From Lederbergia citrisecunda (GTDB lineage: Bacteria; Bacillota; Bacilli; Bacillales; Bacillaceae_C), in the NCBI RefSeq assembly GCF_018343695.1, contig NZ_JAGYPJ010000001.1, positions 3,819,744 through 3,883,743 on the forward strand: a stretch of DNA of 64,000 bases. Direction: 5' to 3'. Shown here piece after piece: positions 17,842 through 26,149 of the stretch. Numbering within the stretch: the stretch's first letter is position 1; each line of letters starts with the position of its first letter. Below the pieces are notes generated by a model that was given only the letters and a program-made list of their open reading frames with translations, made no database searches and had not been told where the DNA came from. The translations under genes were made by a program, and so were the position numbers.

Positions 17842-18385
17842 AAGGTCTCATATCCCAAGGTTCTACCGTTCCAATGATATGGAGAGGTTGGTCTTGTGTG
17901 ATGGCTTTTATGACTCCAGCCGATATTTCCTGATGCGTTAGCCAGCGAGAGCGGTTATGTTCAATGATAAATCCAAGCTGAATCTGTCTGTAAAGGCAGG
18001 AATCAGGAACTTTTACACCATTAATGACTTCTTGTAAATTCGTGCTGCTTCCCAAAATGTGAAAAAGTTTCCAAGGCTGCTCAAATAGATTGTTTTCTTC
18101 AGCGATGATTGGAATTGCATGGCCCGCACCAGAATGAATCCAAGCAACTACCATATCGAAAGGACCGTTCATTTCTATTAATTTCTTAATTTGAGCCTTA
18201 AACAAATCTTCATCTCGATAATTGACCAAAGCAGGCGTAATCGCTGCTGGACGGTCCGCCCGCTTAATAAGTTCATCCATCCGCGCTTTGTTCCGACCAA
18301 TAACAGAAACACGATAATCGTTAGCAAGAAATAAGGAGACATCGGCCAACATTCCGGTGCCGCCAACGACGAGGGCGTGTTTCAA
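17840..18385 (-). CDS. Short-chain dehydrogenase-like Rossmann protein
   Basis: 181 residues, shorter than classical SDRs (about 250). The N-terminal nucleotide loop GGTGMLAD (residues 8-15) and a second strand with NDYRVSVIGRN indicate NAD(P) binding. I do not see the classical YxxxK catalytic pair, so it may be an atypical or regulatory SDR. It starts with TTG at 18385 after AGAGGTGAT, 7 bases after the stop of a small membrane protein gene, with which it probably forms a two-gene operon. Substrate unknown. Confidence 0.8.
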   Translation of the reverse strand: MKHALVVGGTGMLADVSLFLANDYRVSVIGRNKARMDELIKRADRPAAITPALVNYRDEDLFKAQIKKLIEMNGPFDMVVAWIHSGAGHAIPIIAEENNLFEQPWKLFHILGSSTNLQEVINGVKVPDSCLYRQIQLGFIIEHNRSRWLTHQEISAGVIKAITQDQPLHIIGTVEPWDMRP

Positions 18386-18391
18386 TATAAA

Positions 18392-18589
18392 TCACCTCTC
18401 ACGAATAAATCCTATGAATTTTTGACTACTGATAACGGAAAGGGCAATTAACAAAGGGACTATTATAAATATAAAGATTAAATTGAAGGAAGATTCAACT
18501 TCAATCCCAATCGTGTTAACAGCAAACTGGAGTATTTTAAAATATAGAAAAAAGAACACAACACTTAGGAACACTTTTGCTAAGGGCAT
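18392..18589 (-). CDS. Small two-helix membrane protein
   Basis: 65 residues with two hydrophobic segments (about 7-25 and 36-56) and a basic C-terminus. AGGTGA precedes the ATG. It is followed at once by the SDR-like gene, whose ribosome binding site lies at its stop codon, so the two are probably cotranscribed. No family recognised. Confidence 0.6.
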   Translation of the reverse strand: MPLAKVFLSVVFFFLYFKILQFAVNTIGIEVESSFNLIFIFIIVPLLIALSVISSQKFIGFIRER

Positions 18590-18714
18590 GGTTTCACCTA
18601 CATTATCATTATATTAACTATAGTGTGGCAGAAAAGTCTGCAAACTTCAATCTAGCTTATGGTCATTTTAGGTATTATCATAGTGTTAAAGCATGAACGA
18701 AAGAAGATGAGAAA

Positions 18715-19170
18715 ATGGAAGTAAGCATTACAAAGGATTACGGGCTAATAGCCATCCTTAATAAATCCGTTCATGAACTACATGTCGAGTTGTATCCTAA
18801 TTATTTCAATGAATATGATTTTGATAAGGTTAGGAGCTTCTTAGAGGGCATCATCCAAAAGGACAATCAGTTATTTTTACTTTTAAAAAATGAGAATGAG
18901 ACTCTAGGGTATGCATGGATTGAAATTAAAGAATACGAGGAAAATGTCTTTAAAAAAGGATATAAATCGGTCTATGTTCATCAACTGAATGTTTTAAAAC
19001 CTAATCGAGGACTGGGTTCAATATTAATGGATAAGATCTATGAAATTGCTAGGGAGCACGAGATTGAATTGGTTGAACTTGATTATTGGGCTAAAAATCA
19101 GGTAGCGGAGAGATTTTATCAAAAGCAGGGGTACGTAAAATATCGGGAGTTTTTATATAAGAGGTTGTAA
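18715..19170 (+). CDS. GNAT family N-acetyltransferase
   Basis: 151 residues. The acetyl-CoA binding motif is LNVLKPNRGLGSILMDKIYE (about 99-118), a variant of Q/RxxGxG/A, followed by VELDYWAKNQVAERFYQKQGY, the typical C-terminal GNAT signature for substrate entry. Cytoplasmic acyltransferase of unknown substrate. It stands alone between a divergent small operon and a convergent transporter, and a long terminator hairpin follows. Confidence 0.88.
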   Translation: MEVSITKDYGLIAILNKSVHELHVELYPNYFNEYDFDKVRSFLEGIIQKDNQLFLLLKNENETLGYAWIEIKEYEENVFKKGYKSVYVHQLNVLKPNRGLGSILMDKIYEIAREHEIELVELDYWAKNQVAERFYQKQGYVKYREFLYKRL

Positions 19171-19171
19171 A

Positions 19172-19228
19172 TAACTAAGTGGTAAATCTGGTAGAAAATA
19201 TTCTACTAGATTTGCCACTTTTTAGTTA
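19172..19228. terminator. Long bidirectional terminator
   Basis: TAACTAA-GTGGTAAATCT and AGATTTGCCAC-TTTTTAGTTA pair along most of their length, with an inner GGTAGAA/TTCTACT stem. It lies between the convergent GNAT and BASS transporter genes. Confidence 0.85.
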
Positions 19229-20200
19229 GACAGATATTATTTCATATTTCATTTTATATTTTTCAACGACTTTACTATACAATGATGCTAAAACTTGTTG
19301 AAATAGCATACCGAATACAACTGGCATCGCTACTTTCGCAGGGAAATAAGTTGTGGCTACAATGACTCCGATAGCGATGTTTCGCATTCCTCCGATAAAT
19401 ACAAAAGTTGTGACAACCTGTGTGTCTTTCCAAAGTAAATGTCCAATGATTAGAGCCATGGCATAACCGGACGCAGCGATGAAAAGGACGAGAAGAATGA
19501 CACCAACTAATTCCCAAGTAATTTGTTTCAAATATGGGGCAATAGTGCTACTGTTAATCATGACAACGCCAAACAAACATAGCTTAGAGAATGGAGCAAG
19601 CTTTGTACCAAGGGACGCTTGTATATTTCCTTTCGTTAGTTCGTTTAACAGTACACCTACTACAGTCGGTAATACAATCATCCATAGTAAATCCAATATG
19701 AGTGAGGATGTATCAATAGCAATAGTTTCCCCAACAATAAGATGCAGTAAAGCAGGCATCATGAGTGGGGATAGCAATGTATCAATCAAAATAATCGATA
19801 AACATAGAGGAAGATTGCCTCGACAAATATTTACCCAAATTACACTAGTAACGCCTGTTGGTACAGCTACCGAAATAACAAAACCAATCGTCAGTAAATG
19901 ATCGTCAAAAATGATGGTTGATAAAAAATACGCCCAAATCGGCATGATAATATGTAAAAAAGCGATGCTGCACAAAATAATGACTGGATGTTTTGAAAAG
20001 CTTTTAACATCTTTAAGGTTCATACTTAAACTACTGGAAAACGTCATAAACGCAAATAACCCTGAAACTAAAAATAATAGATGAACGCCAATATTTTGAA
20101 ACAATACACCGAGTACTAAGCTCAGAGGTGTCAAAATCGGCAGCCATTTTTGAAGCCGTTTATTCAAGTTGTCTAACAATGTCAATTCCTTCTTCTTCAT
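19226..20200 (-). CDS. BASS-type (bile acid:sodium symporter) family transporter
   Basis: 324 residues with about nine to ten membrane helices. Family features include the VAVPTGVTSVIWVNICRGN segment (about 120-139) and the unwound-helix region near GGMRNIAIGVIVATTYFP (about 265-283), both close to the sodium sites in BASS proteins. Bacterial members carry organic anions such as pantoate, ketoacids or bile-acid-like molecules. The substrate here cannot be read from sequence. It has its own terminator and no partner gene. Confidence 0.87.
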   Translation of the reverse strand: MKKKELTLLDNLNKRLQKWLPILTPLSLVLGVLFQNIGVHLLFLVSGLFAFMTFSSSLSMNLKDVKSFSKHPVIILCSIAFLHIIMPIWAYFLSTIIFDDHLLTIGFVISVAVPTGVTSVIWVNICRGNLPLCLSIILIDTLLSPLMMPALLHLIVGETIAIDTSSLILDLLWMIVLPTVVGVLLNELTKGNIQASLGTKLAPFSKLCLFGVVMINSSTIAPYLKQITWELVGVILLVLFIAASGYAMALIIGHLLWKDTQVVTTFVFIGGMRNIAIGVIVATTYFPAKVAMPVVFGMLFQQVLASLYSKVVEKYKMKYEIISV

Positions 20201-20221
20201 TGGATTAGCTTAAAAATAATC

Positions 20222-21247
20222 TTAGTGCAGTCCCCACTCAAACCATCTTCCATGCCCATCTGTATCCCCGATAATATGTTGTTCTTCACAGCCGTTCACG
20301 TAGGAATCAAGATGTAGTTTGCGGTCCCATATATTGTTGTAGAGATGAAATACATCCCTTTGGGTGCCTAGTTTTTTAACAATATTGATGAGTTGATGCT
20401 TTAATTGTTCAGGCATTTGATTCGCCACATGAGTATGGAAGATGCAAATGGCACTATCTTCAGGAATCTGCTTAGCAATCTCAGGTAATAACGAAACCCC
20501 ATCTCCTTCAATTAATTCCACTGGATTTTCGATAAAAACTTGGGCTGCTTTTTCAAAAAGTAATACTCTTTCACAATGTTCAGGCCAAATGAGAGACTTA
20601 AGCCAAAGCTCATTTTCTGGATTCATAATATCACAAACATGAAGATCTAATCCGACTCTAGACGCGACAGGTGGAATATTTTCCAGGTAAGCTGGAATTT
20701 TTCCACTCCTAATTTCCGAAGTGATTTGCATTTTAGATTGCTTATTTCCATATACAATCCCGTTGCCATAGGAATAGCTATACTGATCCCATAACAACTG
20801 AAGTCCAGCACTCGTTCCAATTTCTATTAAGGACAATGGCGTTTTCACTTTTTCATACATATAGCAAAAGCTAGGATACAAATACGCGCTGCGTCGTACT
20901 TCATTTGTCTGAACTCGCTTCGATTGCAGTAGCTCAATAATTTCACTTTTAAAAGCTAGGCAGAAATCCTTAAAATGAGGAAAAACGCCTTCTAGATTCA
21001 GCGGTTGTTCCACCAAACTAGGGTAATATTCTTTCAACGGATGCTTGAGACCCGATTGTAAAAGGTAATGGACAGCTCCTAAAAATAAATTAGGAATCGG
21101 TTGGCCTTCCTTTGCATGAAAGCTTAGCTCAAGCAAGCCTTGGTCTTCGGAGATTTTTAATGACAAGAATTCATATAACGGGTATGAACCTTTACACTCA
21201 CGTTCTGCAAAGGTTTTAAATCTATTGGATAGTTGAGTGATCTCCAT
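20222..21247 (-). CDS. DUF2332 family protein
   Basis: 341 residues. The central VRRSAYLYPSFCYM, IEIGTSAGLQLLWDQYSY and late IFHTHVANQM segments are those I associate with DUF2332. The GTSAG loop suggests a methyltransferase-like Rossmann fold, but activity is unknown. AAGGAGG precedes the ATG at 21247. Its start overlaps the end of an upstream small membrane protein gene by 26 bases, so the two are likely cotranscribed. Confidence 0.82.
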   Translation of the reverse strand: MEITQLSNRFKTFAERECKGSYPLYEFLSLKISEDQGLLELSFHAKEGQPIPNLFLGAVHYLLQSGLKHPLKEYYPSLVEQPLNLEGVFPHFKDFCLAFKSEIIELLQSKRVQTNEVRRSAYLYPSFCYMYEKVKTPLSLIEIGTSAGLQLLWDQYSYSYGNGIVYGNKQSKMQITSEIRSGKIPAYLENIPPVASRVGLDLHVCDIMNPENELWLKSLIWPEHCERVLLFEKAAQVFIENPVELIEGDGVSLLPEIAKQIPEDSAICIFHTHVANQMPEQLKHQLINIVKKLGTQRDVFHLYNNIWDRKLHLDSYVNGCEEQHIIGDTDGHGRWFEWGLH

Positions 21248-21497
21248 TTTTGCCTCCTTTAGATTTTTTGAAAAAGAAAATTAGAATCCCACAGATGAAG
21301 AAAACTCCTATAAAGGTAAAAACGAAAAAGAGAGGGTCTGCAGCGTACCCAAATGCAACTTCAGAATCCAATCCGACCGCGTTTTCTATATTAGGTGTAT
21401 AATTTTTAGTAAGAATATAGCCATATAGAATTGACCCACCAAAGTATAATAAGTGAAGCACTAAGGAGGCTAGTAATGCTTGAATTAAGGTCTTCAT
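21222..21497 (-). CDS. Small membrane protein
   Basis: 91 residues with two hydrophobic helices (about 5-27 and 54-76) and a lysine-rich cytoplasmic tail. Between them lies a polar loop of about 25 residues. No family recognised. It overlaps the start of the DUF2332 gene, which supports cotranslation. A weak ribosome binding site precedes the ATG. Confidence 0.6.
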   Translation of the reverse strand: MKTLIQALLASLVLHLLYFGGSILYGYILTKNYTPNIENAVGLDSEVAFGYAADPLFFVFTFIGVFFICGILIFFFKKSKGGKNGDHSTIQ

Positions 21498-21570
21498 ATG
21501 TGATACACCTTTCGAAATAATATATATCTAGTATAATATTCCTCATTAAGAAAAAACAGGTGATAAGATT

Positions 21571-21975
21571 ATGATCCATCATATTGAGTTATATGTTTCA
21601 AATTTGAAAAATTCCATAGAATTTTGGGGTTGGCTCCTTGAAGAGTTGGGGTATAGTGTCTACCAAAAGTGGGAAAAAGGCCAAAGCTGGAAGCACGGAG
21701 AAACGTATATTGTTTTCGTACAGACGGAAGAGCGGTTTTTAGATATTCCGTATCATCGTTGCCGTGTAGGACTTAACCATCTCGCATTCCACGCTCGTTC
21801 CCGTGAACATGTGGACGAAATGACCGCCAAGTTAGAAGAGATGAAGGTAAAGATCCTATATAAAGATAAACATCCATTCGCAGGCGGGCCTCAACATTTC
21901 GCGGTGTATTTTGAAGATCCAGATAGGATAAAAGTAGAGCTTGTAGCACCTGGGAGTGGAGGCGAGAACAAATGA
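21571..21975 (+). CDS. VOC superfamily (glyoxalase/bleomycin-resistance fold) protein
   Basis: 134 residues containing two beta-alpha-beta-beta-beta modules. Candidate metal ligands are the histidines of MIHHIEL (3-4) and LNHLAFH (about 71-75), the glutamate of QTEER (about 53) and the glutamate of IKVELVAP (about 124). The class includes dioxygenases, glyoxalases and drug-binding proteins. The exact activity cannot be told. Its stop overlaps the start of the TPR gene (ATGA), so the two are translationally coupled. Confidence 0.88.
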   Translation: MIHHIELYVSNLKNSIEFWGWLLEELGYSVYQKWEKGQSWKHGETYIVFVQTEERFLDIPYHRCRVGLNHLAFHARSREHVDEMTAKLEEMKVKILYKDKHPFAGGPQHFAVYFEDPDRIKVELVAPGSGGENK

Positions 21976-22454
21976 AACAGCTGGAAGAAGCGATTGAACT
22001 TCGAAATAGTGGGAAACATGTAGAAGCGAATGAACTTCTTGTTGGTCTTGCTGGAAAGTTCCCAAATGATGCCGAGGTCCAATATCATTGTGCTTGGAGT
22101 TTCGATGTATTAGGCAAGGAAGCTGAGGCTGTTCCCTATTATGAATCAGCTCTAAAATTAGGGTTAAATGATTCAGATGCAAAAGGTGCATACGTAGGAT
22201 TAGGCAGTACATATAGAACACTAGGAGAATATGAAAAAGCAAGGAAAGTACTAGAAGAGGGCATAACTCGGTATCCAGATTATCTTGCTTTAAGAGTTTT
22301 TCAAGCAATAACACTATACAATGTAAAAGAGTATGAAAAGGCAATGGAAATGATATTGCTAACCCTCACACAGACGAGCTCTGATGAATCTATTCAATCC
22401 TATAGAAAAGCAATTGAATTTTACGCTAAAAACTTAAACGAAATATGGAAATAA
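21972..22454 (+). CDS. Tetratricopeptide repeat protein
   Basis: 160 residues made of three to four TPR units (pattern A-x-Y-x-A-L around AVPYYESALKLGL, YRTLGEYEKARKVLEEGI and NVKEYEKAMEMI). A helical scaffold for protein binding, with no catalytic motif. It is coupled to the preceding VOC gene by a 4-base overlap, which suggests a joint function that I cannot define. A terminator follows. Confidence 0.88.
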   Translation: MKQLEEAIELRNSGKHVEANELLVGLAGKFPNDAEVQYHCAWSFDVLGKEAEAVPYYESALKLGLNDSDAKGAYVGLGSTYRTLGEYEKARKVLEEGITRYPDYLALRVFQAITLYNVKEYEKAMEMILLTLTQTSSDESIQSYRKAIEFYAKNLNEIWK

Positions 22455-22458
22455 CAAA

Positions 22459-22500
22459 GGTTGTCGATTTCACATTAATCGACAACCCTAATTGTTTTTA
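22459..22500. terminator. Bidirectional terminator
   Basis: GGTTGTCGAT and ATCGACAACC form a perfect stem with a 9-base loop between the convergent TPR and HAD genes. A T-rich stretch follows on the plus strand. Confidence 0.85.
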
Positions 22501-23263
22501 AACCATTATAAACACCTGAATCCGTGACGGCAGTTGTTTTCCGGTTTCCATACGCGAACAAATTAGGATTAGCGTTGCCCATGGCAAAGCCTTCCCCAAC
22601 AGCTGATAACATTTCCATATCATTCATTCCATCGCCAAAAGCAATGGCCGCTTCTTTTTGTATCTCCATGATTTGCAGCACTTTTTTTACAGCTTCTCCT
22701 TTATTGACCGTATCTCGGATGACGTCATAGCAATGTCTCAAACCATCGACATTTACTTGTGAAAAATGGTAGCTAGAATCAATTTCGTATAATTCAACTT
22801 CCTCCGGTTTTAAATTGATTAACGTCGCACCTAATATTTGATCAGCGACATCTGTTGTGAACAATTCATTATATTTTGTTTGGAATTTTTCAATGAAAAG
22901 GTCCACATGTGGCGAATCCATTGAAGTAAAATAGTTTTTTTCGCTCGTATATAGGACGATTTCGTGTCCATGCTTTTTAGCAATTTCTATAAAACCTAAC
23001 ACAATATCACAGCTCATAGGTTCATCTACAATTGTTTCACCGTGATATTTAGCAAGTGCTCCATTATAGCCGATGAAGGAATCGACATTCAGCTCCTCCG
23101 CAAGATCAGAAATTTCATGGAGCGGCCTTCCGGTTGCTAGAAAAACTTGAATCCCCTTTGATTGGGCTTGTAAAATCGCATTTTTAGTTGATTCCTCATA
23201 TGTGTGGTCTAGTTTTAAAATAGTGCCATCTATGTCTAAAAATAACGCTTTATAGTCTGTCAT
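22475..23263 (-). CDS. HAD superfamily Cof-type phosphatase
   Basis: 262 residues. Motif I FLDIDGTIL (9-17) carries both catalytic aspartates. Motif II is FLATGRP (about 40-46), and motif IV is GDGMNDMEML (about 214-223). The cap domain of the Cof type lies between. It should dephosphorylate a small phosphorylated metabolite, with the substrate unknown. AAAGGAG precedes the ATG. It is followed closely upstream by the LD-carboxypeptidase gene on the same strand, with 15 bases between them, so a two-gene operon is likely. Confidence 0.9.
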   Translation of the reverse strand: MTDYKALFLDIDGTILKLDHTYEESTKNAILQAQSKGIQVFLATGRPLHEISDLAEELNVDSFIGYNGALAKYHGETIVDEPMSCDIVLGFIEIAKKHGHEIVLYTSEKNYFTSMDSPHVDLFIEKFQTKYNELFTTDVADQILGATLINLKPEEVELYEIDSSYHFSQVNVDGLRHCYDVIRDTVNKGEAVKKVLQIMEIQKEAAIAFGDGMNDMEMLSAVGEGFAMGNANPNLFAYGNRKTTAVTDSGVYNGLKTIRVVD

Positions 23264-23278
23264 CAGTTTCTCCTTTAG

Positions 23279-24298
23279 CTATTTTAATTCCATTTTAACA
23301 GATGCTAGCCCATTTTCGACTTTGACCTCCGCTTTAGCTCCATTGACGAGAGTAATTTGCGGTGGGACATGGCCAATGTCCGCATCATATATAATCGGCA
23401 ATCCAGTCATTTGAGAGAGTCGTTCCATCGCATCAAAAGTAGAAAAACCATTAACTTCTTCTCCAGCAGAAGTCCGCCCAAAAATGATTCCACTAGATTG
23501 TTCGAACCACCCAGCATAGTGAAGTTGCAACAATGAACGATAAAAATCGGTTGCGCTCATTTCACAGTTTTCTAAATACCAAAGGATCTTTTCATTCTTC
23601 ACATATTTTTCCCGAAAAGATTTTATATTTGCATATGGTGTTCCAACCAAATTTTGCAGTGTATCGATACATCCTCCAAGAAGCCTACCATCCACATTAA
23701 GGGGTTTCCCATTCAGTGTTTTCCAACTTGTTGGTGTATCCAACTCATATACATAAGGATTTGGTTGTTTATCATGATTCCATTCAGATTGATATTTTTC
23801 AGAAGAAGATTGAATAATCGTATCGCCTTCGGTTCCCGTGAGCACATCCATAAACTTCTTCGTTGTTTCGTCCCATTCATTGCTTCTTAGATCAACTAAG
23901 TTTGTCCCGTGGGCTGTTGCAATTCCTGTTATGACCGTAATCGCAAATAATAGAGTACTAGTATCAGAGTATCCTAATATCCACTTTGGCTGAATCTGGT
24001 CCCATTGAATAAGTGGGAGAATTTCCATCAGAATTTCTCCACCCCATGGTGGAATAATCGTCTCAATATTTGAGTCTTGCAGCATATAGTTCAATTCCGC
24101 TGCACGAATGCTTGCTTCTGCTGAAGCTGTCTTTTCGTTAGTCCATGGAGTTTTTCCAACCTCGACTTTAAAGCCGCGTTTTTTAAATTGTTCAATGCCA
24201 CCGGCTAATATAGGGTGTAGTGCTTCGGGTACACCAGAAGAGGGAGCGGTGATGCCTATTGTACCTCCAGCTTTTAACGGTTTTGGATAACGAATCAT
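23279..24298 (-). CDS. S66 family peptidase (LD-carboxypeptidase / MccF-like)
   Basis: 339 residues. The N-terminal KAGGTIGITAPSSG and the nucleophile elbow GYSDTS (about 109-114, serine nucleophile) are typical of S66 proteins. The GRLLGGC segment and a late glutamate-histidine part complete the Ser-Glu-His set. Members cleave LD bonds in cell-wall peptides or, in the MccF branch, inactivate microcin C-type nucleotide peptides. The long C-terminal part and the FGRTSAGEEV segment fit the MccF-like branch better. GAGGAGAG precedes the ATG. Confidence 0.88.
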   Translation of the reverse strand: MIRYPKPLKAGGTIGITAPSSGVPEALHPILAGGIEQFKKRGFKVEVGKTPWTNEKTASAEASIRAAELNYMLQDSNIETIIPPWGGEILMEILPLIQWDQIQPKWILGYSDTSTLLFAITVITGIATAHGTNLVDLRSNEWDETTKKFMDVLTGTEGDTIIQSSSEKYQSEWNHDKQPNPYVYELDTPTSWKTLNGKPLNVDGRLLGGCIDTLQNLVGTPYANIKSFREKYVKNEKILWYLENCEMSATDFYRSLLQLHYAGWFEQSSGIIFGRTSAGEEVNGFSTFDAMERLSQMTGLPIIYDADIGHVPPQITLVNGAKAEVKVENGLASVKMELK

Positions 24299-24442
24299 CG
24301 TAATCTCTCCTCTCTAATTGAGACTATTTTAGTGTATTAGCCAAGTAAAAGAAAGAGTTCAATCCAAAAACGTTTTCTAGGGAGTAATTAGGGAAGACTT
24401 TACAAAGAATAAGTTATTATCTTGTAAATGGAGATGGAACAA

Positions 24443-25699
24443 ATGTCGAATGTTAATCCAATGCCACGTGAAGAAGGTTTGGATCATACGCTGAGCCTTG
24501 CGAGAGAAGGATATTTGTATATCCCGAACAGACGGCATAGTTTTAATTCTGATATTTTTGAAACTCGCTTGCTTGGAAAAAAGGCCATTTGTATGGGTGG
24601 TACGGAAGCGGCAGAACTTTTTTACGATGAAGAAAAATTTATGAGACAAGGTGCGGCACCCAATCGAGCATTGCAAACATTGTTTGGGGCGAAAGGTGTT
24701 CAAACCCTAGACGGGCCAGAACATAAGCGTAGAAAGGAAATGTTCATGTCGCTTATGTCTCGGGAAAGAATCGAGGAATTAATTCATTTAATTAGAAAAG
24801 AGTGGGAGTCCGAAGTATCTAAATGGGAAGGAATGGACCAAGTTATATTATATAAAGAAGTCCAGGAAATATTGTGTAGGGCTGCATGCCAGTGGGCTGG
24901 TGTACCCATTCAAGAGAATGATATAAAGGAGCGGACAAAAGAGTTTGGATCGCTATTTGAATCGGTCGCTGCCATTGGGCCAAACCATTGGCTAGGAAGA
25001 GCAGCCCGTAATAACGTTGAAAAGTGGATCGGGGAACTGATAGAAGAAGTTCGCAATCACAATTTAAAGCCATTAGAAAATACAGCGTTACATGCATTTT
25101 CTTGGCACCGTGATTTAGCAGGCAATCTGTTAGATACCGAAGTTGTAGCAGTGGAAGTCGTGAATATTATTAGACCAATCATAGCCATTTCCATTTTCAT
25201 TAATTTCACTGCACTTGCCATTCACCAATATCCAGATAAAAAAGCAAAGATTCAATCAAGTGATGAAAAATATACCGAAATGTTCGTCCAAGAAGTACGC
25301 CGTTTTTACCCTTTCTTTCCTTTTATAGCAGCAAAGGTAAAAAAAGATTTTATATGGAAAGGATATAAGTTTGATGTCGATACGCTAACGCTGCTTGATT
25401 TGTATGGAACAAATCATGACCCAACTTTATGGGACAACCCAGGATTGTTTAATCCAGAACGTTTTTCTAAATGGAAAGGCGGCCCATTTTCCTTCATTCC
25501 CCAAGGGGGCGGCGACTATCTTACAGGACATCGCTGTGCTGGTGAGTGGATTACTGTTGAAGTGATGAAAGCAGTTGTTGATCAATTAATAAACAAAATG
25601 GAGTATCGAGTTCCCGAGCAAGATGTAAGTTTTAGTTTGGTCAGTATGCCAAGCATTCCAGCCAGTAAGTTCGTGATTAATCATGTAAAAAGGAAATAA
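24443..25699 (+). CDS. CYP152-type fatty-acid peroxygenase (cytochrome P450)
   Basis: 418 residues from the ATG at 24443, which is served by GGAG 9 bases upstream. An ATG at 24428 has none. It closely resembles B. subtilis P450BSbeta (YbdT, 417 residues), which uses hydrogen peroxide to hydroxylate long-chain fatty acids. The diagnostic arginine-proline of the active site is seen in [10 protein letters not shown] (about 240). The heme cysteine is in GHRCAGEW (about 365), with the family's extended heme loop GGGDYLTG. No redox partner gene lies nearby, consistent with a peroxygenase. Confidence 0.94.
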   Translation: MSNVNPMPREEGLDHTLSLAREGYLYIPNRRHSFNSDIFETRLLGKKAICMGGTEAAELFYDEEKFMRQGAAPNRALQTLFGAKGVQTLDGPEHKRRKEMFMSLMSRERIEELIHLIRKEWESEVSKWEGMDQVILYKEVQEILCRAACQWAGVPIQENDIKERTKEFGSLFESVAAIGPNHWLGRAARNNVEKWIGELIEEVRNHNLKPLENTALHAFSWHRDLAGNLLDTEVVAVEVVNIIRPIIAISIFINFTALAIHQYPDKKAKIQSSDEKYTEMFVQEVRRFYPFFPFIAAKVKKDFIWKGYKFDVDTLTLLDLYGTNHDPTLWDNPGLFNPERFSKWKGGPFSFIPQGGGDYLTGHRCAGEWITVEVMKAVVDQLINKMEYRVPEQDVSFSLVSMPSIPASKFVINHVKRK

Positions 25700-25704
25700 T
25701 TATA

Positions 25705-25733
25705 AGCAGACATTCCAGCTGTCTGCTCCTTTG
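25705..25733 (+). terminator. Terminator after the P450 gene
   Basis: AGCAGACA and TGTCTGCT form a perfect 8-bp stem with a 7-base loop followed by CCTTTG. The T-run is weak. Confidence 0.55.
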
Positions 25734-25782
25734 ATTTGGAAAAATTTACTCCCAACTAACTTCATATTTTCATACATTATCA

Positions 25783-25812
25783 TTGACCAGGAAAAAATAT
25801 TTATAGTATGAT
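25783..25812 (+). promoter_or_regulatory. Sigma-A promoter of glmS
   Basis: TTGACC at 25783 and TATGAT at 25807 with an 18-base spacer. It lies about 60 bases before the glmS ribozyme, as expected for the ribozyme-carrying transcript. Confidence 0.65.
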
Positions 25813-25864
25813 ATTCCTGTTTCGTTTTTTTAGTCATACATAGAAAGGAGCATCGTTAGATAGG

Positions 25865-26060
25865 ATTATAAAGCGCCAGAACTAATCGACGCGGTTATAG
25901 GGCAGAAAACATTCACAAGCTTTATGTTTATCATTCCGTATGTAAGATTAGTTGACGAGGTGGAGGTTTATCGAACGTTCGGCGGATGCCTCCCGACTGT
26001 GACACACAGTCGAAATTTCTTTCTCAAATCACTGAGGCGACTCGGTGGACAAAAGAAAGA
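25865..26060 (+). promoter_or_regulatory. glmS ribozyme (glucosamine-6-phosphate-responsive)
   Basis: The conserved AGCGCCAGAACT, GTTGACGAGG, GGAGGTTTATCGA and TTCGGCGGATGCCTCCCG blocks are all present in order. The expected self-cleavage point lies between A25872 and G25873. Glucosamine-6-phosphate is the known cofactor, and cleavage leads to decay of the mRNA, giving feedback on glmS. The 3' boundary is approximate. Confidence 0.96.
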
Positions 26061-26095
26061 GAATGTGCACATACAGAAAAATAAAACAGAGATAA

Positions 26096-26141
26096 GGGGG
26101 CAAGTATGCCCCCGTGCAGGCTTGCCTCCTTATGTAGGAGG
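26096..26141 (+). promoter_or_regulatory. Two hairpins between ribozyme and glmS start, one covering the ribosome binding site
   Basis: GGGGGCA and TGCCCCC form a short strong hairpin without a T-run (26096-26113). Then CCTCCT (26125-26130) pairs perfectly with the ribosome binding site AGGAGG (26136-26141) across a 5-base loop. If it forms, it would hide the ribosome binding site of glmS. Confidence 0.5.
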
Positions 26142-26149
26142 AAAAACTT

